The notes: generated by a model from the letters alone, not told the origin. A DNA stretch of 64,000 bases from Microvirga sp. (GCF_014699075.1 NZ_JACXAB010000005.1:186001-250000); one strand, 5' to 3'; shown: positions 45,561 through 55,507, counted from the first letter of the stretch. Numbers and translations: made by a program.

Positions 45561-46199
45561 TTACTCTCCCAGGATCGGCTTGATGACCTTTTCAATCTCA
45601 TCGATCGACAGGCTTCCAGGATGACGCTGGCCATTGATGAAGAAAGTGGGCGTGGAGTCCACACGGAACTGCTCCATACCCCGGTTCTTCACCGCGTTGA
45701 CTGCGTCATATAGTTTCTGGTCCTTGAGGCAAGCGTCAAATTTTTCCTGTGAAAAACCGGCCTGGCGCATCAGACCGCGCAGGGCGTCGAGGGGCTTGTC
45801 GGTGAAAGCCCAGTTCCGCTGCTGCTCGAACAGCAGGTCGGTGATCGGGTAATATTTGTCGGCGCCGTCGCAGCGGGCGAGCATGAAGCCGGCCGTGGCG
45901 AGGGGGTCGAGGGGGAATTCACGCAGGACGAAGCGCACCTTGCCCGTGTCGATGTAGCGCTTCTTCAGCTCCGGCCAGGTGGTCTTGTGGAAGTTGGCGC
46001 AGTGGGAGCAGGTGAGGGACGCGTACTCGATGATGGTCACCTTGGCGTTTTCAGGCCCCAGGGCCGCATCGCCGAGCGGCCCCTGAACCGCGAGATCGGA
46101 TGCGGACACGTTTTGGGCAAGCGCGGGCAGGCTGGTGGCGAAATAGGCCGCAACGGCTGCGGTTCCGAGAAGCTGAAGCGTCTGACGCCGGGTGATCAT
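45561..46199 (-). CDS. DsbA-family thiol:disulfide oxidoreductase
   Basis: The 212-residue exported protein begins with a twin-arginine-like leader (MITRRQTLQLLGTAAVAAYF, cleavage near ALAQ) and has a thioredoxin/DsbA fold with the active site LTCSHCANFH and the cis-proline region DSTPTFFINGQ. It is of the DsbA_4 group that forms disulfide bonds in periplasmic proteins of alphaproteobacteria. ATG 46199 fits the leader; the frame is open upstream to 46274. It stands between dciA and smc, all on the minus strand. Confidence 0.9.
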   Translation of the reverse strand: MITRRQTLQLLGTAAVAAYFATSLPALAQNVSASDLAVQGPLGDAALGPENAKVTIIEYASLTCSHCANFHKTTWPELKKRYIDTGKVRFVLREFPLDPLATAGFMLARCDGADKYYPITDLLFEQQRNWAFTDKPLDALRGLMRQAGFSQEKFDACLKDQKLYDAVNAVKNRGMEQFRVDSTPTFFINGQRHPGSLSIDEIEKVIKPILGE

Positions 46200-46270
46200 C
46201 GTAAGGGAACTCCTGAAGAGATTTCGTTCTGCGGTAGAGTGCCTTGCCTTCAGAGGCAAGCGCCGACATC

Positions 46271-46813
46271 TCACGCTTTCGTGCGTGAACCGGAGCTGAC
46301 GATCGCTTGACCCAGCCGGTCGAGGGCGGCCTTGAGGGCCTCCTCCTCGATGGGCTGGACGGCCCTGTCGACTTTCTCCCGGTCCGCTGGGGTGAGGGCG
46401 GGAGGAGCCGGGCGCTTCTTCTCAACCCGCCGAACCGGCCCTTGTTTCAGCACGATCTTTCCGATGCAGCGCCAGCCGTAATAGGTGTTCACCCGGTCGA
46501 TGATAGTGGGCGCCATGTGCTGGAGCTCGAGGGCGAAGGCGCTCTCCGCCCGGATGACCAGAATCGCCGGGTCCGGTCGGGATTCCGGATCGGCATGGGG
46601 GGCTTTGCGCTTCCACTCGATTTTGAGGGGCTGGGTGAAGGCGGCCAGCCGCTCCCCGACGATCTCGGGCCAGGCCATGATGATGTCCGACGTGGCAAAG
46701 CCCTGCGCCGCCAGGCTGGGGGACAGACAGACGTCGAGAAACTCGGCGAGGGGGCGGGCCAAAGGCCTTGGTCGTCTCAAAGTCGCCTCGGTCGTCTCAT
46801 GTTGAATGTCCAA
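46271..46813 (-). CDS. DciA-like (DUF721) protein
   Basis: The 180-residue protein belongs to DUF721/DciA, with LAEFLDVCLSPSLAAQGF and IIMAWPEIVGERLAAFTQPLK at the N terminus, then a KH-like part and a basic C-terminal tail (RRVEKKRPAPPALTPADREK). DciA assists loading of the replicative helicase DnaB in bacteria without DnaC. The first codon appears to be TTG 46813 with no good ribosome-binding site, so the start is uncertain, but it cannot begin much later because the family region starts near residue 20. It is divergent from mutY, with only 44 bases between. Confidence 0.85.
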   Translation of the reverse strand: MDIQHETTEATLRRPRPLARPLAEFLDVCLSPSLAAQGFATSDIIMAWPEIVGERLAAFTQPLKIEWKRKAPHADPESRPDPAILVIRAESAFALELQHMAPTIIDRVNTYYGWRCIGKIVLKQGPVRRVEKKRPAPPALTPADREKVDRAVQPIEEEALKAALDRLGQAIVSSGSRTKA

Positions 46814-46821
46814 AAGCCGCG

Positions 46822-46852
46822 TTGGAATATTCCGTATAGAACGCTATTCCAA
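46822..46852. promoter_or_regulatory. Inverted repeat in the 44-base dciA/mutY divergent promoter
   Basis: Perfect arms TTGGAATA (46822-46829) and TATTCCAA (46845-46852) are 15 bases apart and end just before the mutY ATG. They fill nearly the whole gap and could form a shared operator. The gap also contains GGAATATTCC, a ten-base palindrome that overlaps the left arm. Confidence 0.45.
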
Positions 46853-46857
46853 AGCCC

Positions 46858-47982
46858 ATGTTAACGCCCGCTTCGAGCGCGACCAAGCCCGACCCGCAGG
46901 ATCTTCTCGTCTGGTACGACCGTCACCGGCGCGACCTGCCGTGGCGCGCCAAGCCGGGCGTGACCGCAAACCCTTACCGCGTCTGGCTGTCCGAGATCAT
47001 GCTGCAGCAGACGACGGTTGCGGCGGTCAAACCGTATTACCTGAAATTTCTGGAGCGGTTCCCCACAGTTGAGACCCTCGCGGAAGCGCCGTCGGATGCG
47101 GTGATGCACGCCTGGGCTGGGCTCGGCTATTATTCCCGCGCCCGCAATCTCCATGCCTGCGCCAAAGCCGTCGTGGACAAGCACGGTGGGCAGTTTCCGT
47201 CGACTGAAGCCGAACTCCTGAAGCTTCCCGGCATCGGCGCCTATACGGCGGCGGCCGTGGCGGCCATTGCCTTCAACGAGAAGGCGGCGGCGGTCGACGG
47301 CAACGTGGAGCGGGTCATGTCCCGCCTGTTCATGGTCGAGGAGCCGCTCCCGAAGGCTAAGCCGCTGATTCGAAGCCTTACGGAAGAACTGGTGCCGGAG
47401 GACCGTCCCGGCGACTTTGCTCAAGCCGTGATGGATCTCGGCGCCACCATCTGCACGCCCAAGCGCCCCGCCTGTGCGCTGTGCCCCTGGATGGTGCCCT
47501 GCCGGGCCCGTGCCGAGGGCCTGCAGGAGACCTTCCCGAAAAAGCAGAAGAAGGAGGCTGGGCAGGTGCGCAAGGGTGCGGCCTTCGTGGTTTTGCGCGC
47601 CGACGACACGATCCTGCTGCGCACCCGCCCGCCCACAGGGCTGCTCGGCGGCATGGTGGAGCCGCCGACGAGCGACTGGGTGCCGGATTACGAACCTTCC
47701 CGCGCAGTCCTCGACGCGCCCATCGAGGCTCGCTGGCAGCGCCTGCCAGGCACGGTCCGCCACGTCTTCACGCACTTCCCCCTGGAACTGACGGTGCTCT
47801 TTGCCAAGGTCGCGAGGGGAACCCCCGCGCCGGAGGACATGCGCTGGACCCCGCGGCTGCAATTGCACGAGGAGGCGCTGCCCGGCGCCATGAAAAAAGT
47901 GTTGGTGCATGCGCTGGGGGAGTTGCCGGGCGCTAAGGGGAAGGAACCCGGCAAGAAGCAGGCTAAGGGTGGATCAAGCTAA
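46858..47982 (+). CDS. mutY: A/G-specific adenine glycosylase
   Basis: MutY removes adenine mispaired with 8-oxoguanine. The 374-residue protein has the glycosylase domain with the catalytic glutamate in LSEIMLQQTTVAAV, the helix-hairpin-helix LPGIGAYTAAAVAAI, the aspartate of VDGNVERV, and four iron-sulfur cysteines with spacing C-x6-C-x2-C-x5-C (TICTPKRPACALCPWMVPC). The C-terminal part is the NUDIX-like 8-oxoG recognition domain. It starts at ATG 46858, divergent from dciA. Confidence 0.97.
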   Translation: MLTPASSATKPDPQDLLVWYDRHRRDLPWRAKPGVTANPYRVWLSEIMLQQTTVAAVKPYYLKFLERFPTVETLAEAPSDAVMHAWAGLGYYSRARNLHACAKAVVDKHGGQFPSTEAELLKLPGIGAYTAAAVAAIAFNEKAAAVDGNVERVMSRLFMVEEPLPKAKPLIRSLTEELVPEDRPGDFAQAVMDLGATICTPKRPACALCPWMVPCRARAEGLQETFPKKQKKEAGQVRKGAAFVVLRADDTILLRTRPPTGLLGGMVEPPTSDWVPDYEPSRAVLDAPIEARWQRLPGTVRHVFTHFPLELTVLFAKVARGTPAPEDMRWTPRLQLHEEALPGAMKKVLVHALGELPGAKGKEPGKKQAKGGSS

Positions 47983-47998
47983 TAGAGAAGCACCCCCA

Positions 47999-48115
47999 GA
48001 GCCTCATCCTGAGGAGGACCTTTAGGTCCGTCTCGAAGGACGAGGCGTCTCCAGTGTCCTCTGGAACCTCCTTCGAGACGCCCACTGCGTGGGCTCCTCA
48101 GGATGAGGTTGTGTT
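47999..48115. repeat. REP-type inverted pair (CCTCATCCTGAGGAG family)
   Basis: Forward unit CCTCATCCTGAGGAGGACC at 48002 and reverse unit GGGCTCCTCAGGATGAGG near 48090 enclose CGTCTCGAAGGACGAGGCG and CCTTCGAGACGC, themselves complementary. It lies between mutY and the convergent LysR gene and may act as a bidirectional terminator. This palindrome family is widespread in alphaproteobacteria. Confidence 0.78.
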
Positions 48116-48127
48116 TTGTGAAAGGCC

Positions 48128-49024
48128 TCACCCGCCCACAAGCGCCTTCTGATTGCGCTTGAACAAAGCCGCCAGCGCATTCGCCACCCGCGTGACGTTT
48201 GGGCGGTTGCGGCTTCGGCGGTGCATGACGAGGAACACGTCCTCGATCAGGTCGCCCTCGGGCTTCATCACCTGGACGAGGTCCGGATCGGAGTCGCCGA
48301 GCCAGCAGGGGAGGAAGGCGGCGCCGAGGCCCGCCTTCGCGGCCTGATAACGGATCGGCATATCGCCGATGCGGGCCGCAATGGTGCGGCCTTGCGCGAA
48401 CTCCGCCACATAGGCTGCCTGCTTTGACAATGTCGGGTCCTCAGGCGGCGCGATGACGGCCGTGGGAGTTTCGGTGCGGGCATAGATGGCGAAGGCGATC
48501 TGGCCGATCTTGCGGGCGACGAGATCGTCTGTGCCCTCCGCGAGGGTGCGCATGCGCAGGCCGATATCGGCCTCGCCGGAGGCGAGATCGAGTCGCTGCC
48601 TGGTTGGGATGTAGGCGATCTCCACGGGTGCTGCGGCTTCGTGCAGTTCCGCAGCGTGAAGCGACAGGAATAGCGTCACCGAGGCTGTGGCCGTCACCCG
48701 CACGGGTGCGTCGGGATCGGGCCGGTAGGTGGCGGCCGTGCGTGACACGATGGCGGCCGCTTCGCCCATGGGAGCGGCCGCTTCCAGAACGGCGTGTCCG
48801 GCTTCCGTCAGTTCGAGATTGTTGGGGCCGCGCTGGAACAGGGTGAGCCCGAAGGTTTCCTCCAGCACCTTGATGCGCCGCGCGATGGTCGGCTGGCTCT
48901 GGCCCAGGGCCTTGGCGGCGCTGTTCATCGATCCATGAGCCACCACGGCGAGAAAGATCCGCAGATCGTCCCAGGACGGTTCGGCGAGGGCGAGGCGGAA
49001 GGGATCGAGAGACGAAGGAGCCAT
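48128..49024 (-). CDS. LysR-family transcriptional regulator
   Basis: The 298-residue protein has the LysR helix-turn-helix (LRIFLAVVAHGSMNSAAKAL then QPTIARRIKVLEETFGLTLF) and a C-terminal effector domain with unusual short central part (IAYIPTRQRLDLASGEADIGLRM). It is divergent from an alpha/beta hydrolase gene, the usual arrangement for a local regulator; the 323-base gap holds an eight-base perfect inverted repeat near the hydrolase. The effector is unknown. Confidence 0.88.
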   Translation of the reverse strand: MAPSSLDPFRLALAEPSWDDLRIFLAVVAHGSMNSAAKALGQSQPTIARRIKVLEETFGLTLFQRGPNNLELTEAGHAVLEAAAPMGEAAAIVSRTAATYRPDPDAPVRVTATASVTLFLSLHAAELHEAAAPVEIAYIPTRQRLDLASGEADIGLRMRTLAEGTDDLVARKIGQIAFAIYARTETPTAVIAPPEDPTLSKQAAYVAEFAQGRTIAARIGDMPIRYQAAKAGLGAAFLPCWLGDSDPDLVQVMKPEGDLIEDVFLVMHRRSRNRPNVTRVANALAALFKRNQKALVGG

Positions 49025-49296
49025 GTGAGGATGCTAAAGCGCTGAGCCGGGTTCGGCATAGGGGAATGTTCCAGCCTTGGAAGGTGTCCACACCATCGCC
49101 GAAGGTACGTCGACCCGCAGCCTGACGGGCCTGTGGGGGACCTCTTCAGTTTTGAAGGGGAACTCAGGCCTTCACAAACCTCTGCGTTTGAGCGAAAAGG
49201 ACCGCTCTGCCATCAGGTCCATCAGCCATGCGCCTCATCCGTTAGCGACGCGATCCGACAAAAACATTGTGGCCCAGGAGCCACGACCAGTTTTGC

Positions 49297-49316
49297 GCCG
49301 AAACACCCGTTTCGGC
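49297..49316. promoter_or_regulatory. Perfect inverted repeat before the alpha/beta hydrolase
   Basis: Arms GCCGAAAC and GTTTCGGC are separated by ACCC, 31 bases upstream of the hydrolase ATG. It could be an operator or a hairpin in the leader. Nothing else stands out in the 323-base gap between lysR and the hydrolase. Confidence 0.45.
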
Positions 49317-49347
49317 CGGATCATGACGCATGGATGAAGGAACTATC

Positions 49348-50268
49348 ATGTCTGACAGCAATCGCGCCGTCGTGCGCGGAACCATTCAATCGGGCCCATT
49401 CGAACTGGCCTATTCCATCGAGGGCGAGGGAACGCCCGCTCTCGTGATCGGCAGCGCGGTCTATTACCCGCGCGTCTTCTCGCAGAGCTTGAGGCAATCC
49501 CTGAAGCTCGTCTTCGCCGATCATCGCGGCTTCGCGCAGCCGACGGGCGCATACGCTGCGTCCGACTACACGCTGGATACCGTGCTCGACGACATCGATC
49601 TCGTGCGGCGGCATCTCGGCTTGGAGAAGGTGATCATCGTCGGCCATTCCGGCCATGGCTACATGGCGCTGGAATATGCCAAGCGTTATCTCCAGCATGT
49701 ATCCCACGTGGTGATGATTGCGACGGGGCCGAGCCACAGCGCCGTGCATCAAGCAGCGACGGAGCAGTACTGGCAGGAACCCGTCTGCCCCGAGCGCAAG
49801 GCGAAACTCGAGGCCGACTTCGCCGGGCTGCCGGCGGAGATCGAAGCCGCGCCGGAGAAGCGGTTCGTCACCTTCTGCGTGAGGATGGGTGCGCGAAGCT
49901 GGTATGATCACACGTTCGACGCCGCACCTCTATGGGACGGCGTGCATGTGAACATGCCGGTGTTCGACCACCTCTGGGGCGAGGCGTTCCGCGACATCGA
50001 TATCGCGCAGGGGCTTGAGCATCTCGGCGTGCCGGTGTTCCTGGCGCTAGGGCGTTATGATTATCTCATCTCGCCCTACGCCACATGGGCGCCGTACCGC
50101 GAGCAATTCAGGGATCTGACCGTTCGCGTGTTCGAGAAGAGCGGGCACACGCCGCCCTTCGAGGAAAGCGCTCTGTTCGATGCGGAACTGCTGCAGTGGT
50201 TGTCCACACGGTACCATTCTGAAATCCGCCATGGCCGGTTTGCCCCGGCCATGATGCTGACCGCTTAA
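49348..50268 (+). CDS. Alpha/beta hydrolase
   Basis: The 306-residue protein has the alpha/beta-hydrolase fold: the oxyanion strand LVFADHRGFAQPTGAY, the nucleophile elbow IIVGHSGHGYMALEYAK (serine near residue 103), an acid around VFLALGRYDYLISP and the histidine in SGHTPPFEES. This resembles proline iminopeptidase- or haloperoxidase-like hydrolases. AAGGA precedes ATG 49348. It is probably controlled by the divergent LysR. The substrate is unknown. Confidence 0.88.
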   Translation: MSDSNRAVVRGTIQSGPFELAYSIEGEGTPALVIGSAVYYPRVFSQSLRQSLKLVFADHRGFAQPTGAYAASDYTLDTVLDDIDLVRRHLGLEKVIIVGHSGHGYMALEYAKRYLQHVSHVVMIATGPSHSAVHQAATEQYWQEPVCPERKAKLEADFAGLPAEIEAAPEKRFVTFCVRMGARSWYDHTFDAAPLWDGVHVNMPVFDHLWGEAFRDIDIAQGLEHLGVPVFLALGRYDYLISPYATWAPYREQFRDLTVRVFEKSGHTPPFEESALFDAELLQWLSTRYHSEIRHGRFAPAMMLTA

Positions 50269-52076
50269 GCGCTCAGAGCCGGCCTTGGGTCGACTCGACC
50301 GATCGTTCCGCTCCGGGCGGGCATCCGGTCCGGCTGGCGGGCTGAGGATGCTGCGCCCTCCACCTCGATGTGCCAGGGCAGGGTGCCGGCGGGAAGGTAT
50401 CGGCCCAGCGCGTTCAGCGCGAGCATGGCAAGCGTCACGACGGCCACGATGACGATGGCGACAGCGGAGGCTTGGCTCGCCAAGCCTGCCTCTTCGAGAT
50501 TGTAGAGCACGACCCCGATGGTTTCCGTGCCGGCCGACCAGAGCAGGGCCGAGACGGTGAGCTCGCTGAAGGCGAGCAGGAAGGCCATCAGGCCGCCCGC
50601 GACGGCAGCCGGAAGCAGCGTGGGCACGATGACATCGACAAGCCGCCGCATGAGGCGTGCGCCATCGAGCGCCGCGGCCTCCTCCTGCGCCAGATCGACC
50701 TGGGTCATGCCGGCAAGCACCGGCTTGAGCACCACGGCTAAGAAGCGAGCGAGATAGGCGAAGACGATGATCCACGGGGTACCATAGAGCGACATGCCGA
50801 CGAGCGGCAGCGGCTTCAGGAACAGCAGGATGCACGCGATGGCCAGCACGATGCCGGGCAGCACATAGGAGATCTCAAGGAGAGCTGTGGCGACGATCCG
50901 CATCGGTCCCATCAGCCTGACGAGCCCATAGGCCATCGGGATTGCAAAGCACGCGAGCAGGCAGGCCGCTCCGCCTGCGTAGAGCAATGAATTCAGGAAG
51001 GCCCGGACGGTCACCTCCTGCCGCACCAGCACCTCGATGAAGTTGTCGAGGGTGATCGTCGAGAGCGTCAGCGGCATGCCATAGGAGGGCACGAGGGCGG
51101 CGGTCAGGAGCGACAGCATCGGCAGCACCAATGTGACGGCGATCACCGCGATGACGAAGGTTTCGACGACAGCGCTGGCGCGATTCAGCATCCAGAACGG
51201 TTGCAGCGGCGCATCCTCTTCGAGGAGCACATCGCCCCGTCGGGTCAGGATCTGGCTTGCCGCCACGCACACGATGGCGATGACGGCTACGAGCAGCCCG
51301 AGCGCCGCCACATCGCCGAGGATGCCCGTGCCGAAACTCGACAAGCGGCGATAGATGAGCACAGGCAGCGTGAGGTAGTTCACCGGTGCGCCGAGCAGCG
51401 CCGGAATGCCGAAATTGCCGATGCCGGCCACGAAGGCGAGCAGGCCAGCGCTCATGAGATGCGGCCGCAGCAGCGGCAGGAGATGATCGGTCACGACCTT
51501 GAGCGGCGGTGATCCATCCATGCGCGCGGCCTCGACCACGGCGAGCGGAATGCGCTTCAGGCCCGCGCTCATGATCACATAGACGAGGGGTGCATGGTGA
51601 AGACCCAGCACGAGGATGATGCCGAGGCGTCCCATCATCGGATTGGCGCTGCCGGCCTCGGGTGCGAGTCCTAGCGTGTTGAGGATTGGGGAAGCCGGGC
51701 CTGCAAGATGAAGGAAGGCGAGCGCGATTACCTGGGGCGAGATCATCAGCGACAGGACGAACAGGAACGACGCAATCCGACGTCCTCGGATGTCGGTGAC
51801 GCCGAGCACGAGCGCCATGAGCGTGCCGAGGGGCAGCGCCAGCAGGGTGGAGAAGAAGGCAGTTTCCAGCGTCGCCCAGGTGGCGCGGATCGCCGAGCGG
51901 CTGGCGAGCGCCGCGAGCGCTTTCTCGGGATCGAACACACCGCCGGGAGCAAGGGCAGTCAGCAGCAGACGACCGGCCGGCAGAACATCGAAAGCCAGGA
52001 TAGCCAAAGCAATCGGAGCGAGGAGGCCGAGACCTCCCCGCTCCAGGAATGACTTGGCGTGCGTGCGGTGTCTCAC
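50265..52076 (-). CDS. ABC transporter permease, fused two-domain type (iron/phosphonate family)
   Basis: The 603-residue protein has two similar membrane domains, each with an EAA-like loop: the first around SAGLKRIPLAVVEAARMDGSP, the second around AGMTQVDLAQEEAAALDGA. That is the fused permease of the FbpB/ThiP/PhnU group, which imports ferric iron, thiamine or 2-aminoethylphosphonate. It starts with GTG 52076, overlapping the stop of the binding-protein gene (GTGA). No ATP-binding protein gene follows; the next gene downstream is the convergent hydrolase, so the ATPase must come from elsewhere. Confidence 0.88.
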   Translation of the reverse strand: MRHRTHAKSFLERGGLGLLAPIALAILAFDVLPAGRLLLTALAPGGVFDPEKALAALASRSAIRATWATLETAFFSTLLALPLGTLMALVLGVTDIRGRRIASFLFVLSLMISPQVIALAFLHLAGPASPILNTLGLAPEAGSANPMMGRLGIILVLGLHHAPLVYVIMSAGLKRIPLAVVEAARMDGSPPLKVVTDHLLPLLRPHLMSAGLLAFVAGIGNFGIPALLGAPVNYLTLPVLIYRRLSSFGTGILGDVAALGLLVAVIAIVCVAASQILTRRGDVLLEEDAPLQPFWMLNRASAVVETFVIAVIAVTLVLPMLSLLTAALVPSYGMPLTLSTITLDNFIEVLVRQEVTVRAFLNSLLYAGGAACLLACFAIPMAYGLVRLMGPMRIVATALLEISYVLPGIVLAIACILLFLKPLPLVGMSLYGTPWIIVFAYLARFLAVVLKPVLAGMTQVDLAQEEAAALDGARLMRRLVDVIVPTLLPAAVAGGLMAFLLAFSELTVSALLWSAGTETIGVVLYNLEEAGLASQASAVAIVIVAVVTLAMLALNALGRYLPAGTLPWHIEVEGAASSARQPDRMPARSGTIGRVDPRPALSA

Positions 52077-53050
52077 TGACCGAAGATGTCGGCGAAGGTC
52101 GCCTTATTTTCGGTTTCGTCGGCCAGCGCCTTGGCGGCGTCGAAGCCCATGACCTTGATCTGCTCGCGCGCCGGATAGCCGGCCGGCAACGCCACGGCGG
52201 GATGGGCTGCGATGTAGCCCTGCTTCAGGGCCAATTCCTGGCCTTCCTTCGAGAGCAGGAAGTCGACGAAAGCGCGGGCGGCATCGGCGTTCTTCGTGGT
52301 CTTGAGGATGGCGACAGGCTCCGAGACGGCGGAGACGCCTTCCTTCGGGAACACGAACTCGATCGGTGCGCTCTTGGCCTTTTCGCGGATCGGCATGTAG
52401 TCGACGATGACGCCGTAGAGCTTCTGCCCGCCGGCCACCTGCTTGAGCACGTCGCCGTTGCCGCCGCCGGCCACGGCCTCATTGCTCTTCAGGGCCTCGT
52501 AATAGTCCCAGCCGCCTTCGATATTGCCCGTGAGGGTCGCGGCATGGATGAGGGCAGCGCCCGAGGTGAGGGGGCTCGGCATGACGAGTTGGCCCTTGAC
52601 CTCAGGCTTGGTGAGATCGGCCCATGACGTCGGCTTGAAGGATGCCTTGGTGTTGTAGGCGATGCCCGTGGTGATCAGCTTGGTGGCGAACCAGAATTTC
52701 TGCCGGTCATGGGTGCCGGCAGGATAAGCCGAGATGTCCGCTTTCTCATGCGCCAGGAGACGATCGTCCTTCTTGAGGCCCTCCATGGTGACGCTGTCGG
52801 CGATCAGCAGCACGTCGGCCTGGGATTGTCCGGCCTCGAACTCGGCGCTTAGCTTGGCGAGGATCTTCGGGGTTCCGTCGCGGACGAAGGTGACATTGAC
52901 GCCCGGATTCTTGGCCTTGAAAGCGTCGATGGTTTGCTGTGCATCGGTGTTGGGCTGGCTCGTATAGAGCACCAGATTGCCCGATAGACCTTGGGCCTGC
53001 GCCAATGCAGGCACGAGGGCAACAAGCATAGGGAGAATGATTCGCTTCAT
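52073..53050 (-). CDS. ABC transporter substrate-binding protein (iron/2-AEP type)
   Basis: The 325-residue protein has a signal peptide (MKRIILPMLVALVPALAQAQ) and the fold of the FbpA/PhnS group, beginning NLVLYTSQPNTDAQQTIDAF and containing WFATKLITTGIAYNTK and SWADLTKPEVKGQLVMPSP. Ferric iron is the commonest ligand of this group, 2-aminoethylphosphonate the main alternative; I cannot decide. ATG 53050 starts a clean signal peptide. It is the first gene of a two-gene operon with the permease. Confidence 0.88.
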   Translation of the reverse strand: MKRIILPMLVALVPALAQAQGLSGNLVLYTSQPNTDAQQTIDAFKAKNPGVNVTFVRDGTPKILAKLSAEFEAGQSQADVLLIADSVTMEGLKKDDRLLAHEKADISAYPAGTHDRQKFWFATKLITTGIAYNTKASFKPTSWADLTKPEVKGQLVMPSPLTSGAALIHAATLTGNIEGGWDYYEALKSNEAVAGGGNGDVLKQVAGGQKLYGVIVDYMPIREKAKSAPIEFVFPKEGVSAVSEPVAILKTTKNADAARAFVDFLLSKEGQELALKQGYIAAHPAVALPAGYPAREQIKVMGFDAAKALADETENKATFADIFGQ

Positions 53051-53142
53051 CGACACGGGGCAGATCCTCGCTTTTGGTAAGGCTTTCCCCGCGCTAGCGG
53101 TCTTGGGTGACGCCTCTGTGACGGAAAGCTTAGTGCAGGAAA

Positions 53143-53170
53143 CGAAAAGGGCCAGCACATGGCTGGCCCT
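53143..53170 (-). terminator. Intrinsic terminator of ccrM
   Basis: Read on the minus strand, AGGGCCAGC pairs with GCTGGCCCT (nine bases, five-base loop) and is followed by TTTTCGTTT. It lies about 30 bases beyond the ccrM stop and before the ABC binding-protein gene. Confidence 0.85.
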
Positions 53171-53200
53171 ATCACGGATTCGCGATGTCGCAGTGTGGCG

Positions 53201-54403
<1,203 letters not shown>

Positions 54404-54554
54404 TCACCGGTTACGCAACTGACACTCAGGATCATGAGCGGATAGGGTAAAGAGGAGGTTTCCAAACGCGATAAAATCCAAATATTTTGGATCGGCAAAT
54501 CTTGCCTACGCTTTGAAAATATTGAGCTTTTTAGTTAATCAGCGTTAAGGGAGG

Positions 54555-55196
54555 TTACAGGTCCGGTAACCCTTGGCGTAACGGTGAAAAACTTAATCGA
54601 TGAAACGGGCAGGGGCCCTCGCTCGCCACCGCCGTGAGATGCGCCCTGGTGCTGTAGCCCGCGTTGCTGGCAAAACCATAGGCGGGATAAGCGTTCCCGA
54701 GCCGCGCCATCATGCGGTCGCGCACCACTTTCGCGACAACCGACGCCGCGGCGATCGACGCGATGCTCGAATCACCCTTGATCACCGCTTCCGTCGCGCA
54801 GGGGAGGCCCGGCGGGTCGTTGCCGTCGACGAAGGCAATGTCCGGCGTGCAGGGGAGTGCGGCCAGCGCCCGGCACATGGCCAGCAACGAGGCCTGCCGG
54901 ATGTTGATGGTGTCGATCTCCTGATGCGACACGGAGGCGATGCCCACCTGCGACGTTGCCAGGATCTCGGCAAACAGCGCCTCGCGCTTGGCCGCCGTGA
55001 GCGCCTTCGAATCGGCGAGCCCCTGCGGAACGTTGTCGAGATCGAGCACCACGGCTGCCGATACCACCGGCCCAGCCAGCGGCCCGCGCCCGACCTCGTC
55101 GAGGCCGGCAATGCAGGTATAGCCCTCCGCGCGGGCGGCGAGTTCGCGGGCGAGGCCGAGGCCGGAGGATTTGGAGGGGCGAATCACGGCGGTCAT
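54555..55196 (-). CDS. rnhB: Ribonuclease HII
   Basis: RNase HII removes ribonucleotides from DNA and RNA primers. The 213-residue protein has the catalytic acids in IAGLDEVGRGPLAGPVV (D and E near residue 33), the aspartate of IAFVDGNDPPGLP and that of SIAAASVVAKVVRDRMM, all in their standard context. Length is normal. It precedes ccrM by 157 bases on the same strand, a neighbourhood shared by other rhizobia as I recall. Confidence 0.97.
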   Translation of the reverse strand: MTAVIRPSKSSGLGLARELAARAEGYTCIAGLDEVGRGPLAGPVVSAAVVLDLDNVPQGLADSKALTAAKREALFAEILATSQVGIASVSHQEIDTINIRQASLLAMCRALAALPCTPDIAFVDGNDPPGLPCATEAVIKGDSSIASIAAASVVAKVVRDRMMARLGNAYPAYGFASNAGYSTRAHLTAVASEGPCPFHRLSFSPLRQGLPDL

Positions 55197-55267
55197 GGAG
55201 GGGATGAAAGCGGGAAGGGGATGGTTTTGTCACCCTTGGCGAGCGTTCACGAGCGTCGCAGCCCCAC

Positions 55268-55500
55268 TCGTCATCCCGGACGGCGCAGCCGATCCGGGAT
55301 CGGGTGCAGGATGGAGCGCTGAACTCCCTCTCCCTGAGGGAGAGGGTTGGGGTGAGGGTTTACAGGTCTCTCCGGGTATGGCGTAACCCCTCACCCGCGC
55401 CTACGGCGCGACCTCTCCCACCGGGAGAGGTGAAGGGAGCCATACTCCTCACACGATCCCGGATCTGCGCTGCGCTTCGTCCGGGATGACAGCCAGGGGC
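55268..55500. repeat. Nested composite palindromic repeat between rnhB and the radical SAM gene
   Basis: An outer inverted pair of the GTCATCCCGGAC/GATCCGGGATCG family (forward at 55271, reverse at 55457-55492) encloses an inner inverted pair of another family (CCCTCTCCCTGAGGGAGAGG at 55329 and CCTCTCCCACCGGGAGAGG near 55412). This fills the 311-base gap. The left half recurs in the same order at the right edge of the window. Confidence 0.85.
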
Positions 55501-55507
55501 GAGAGGT

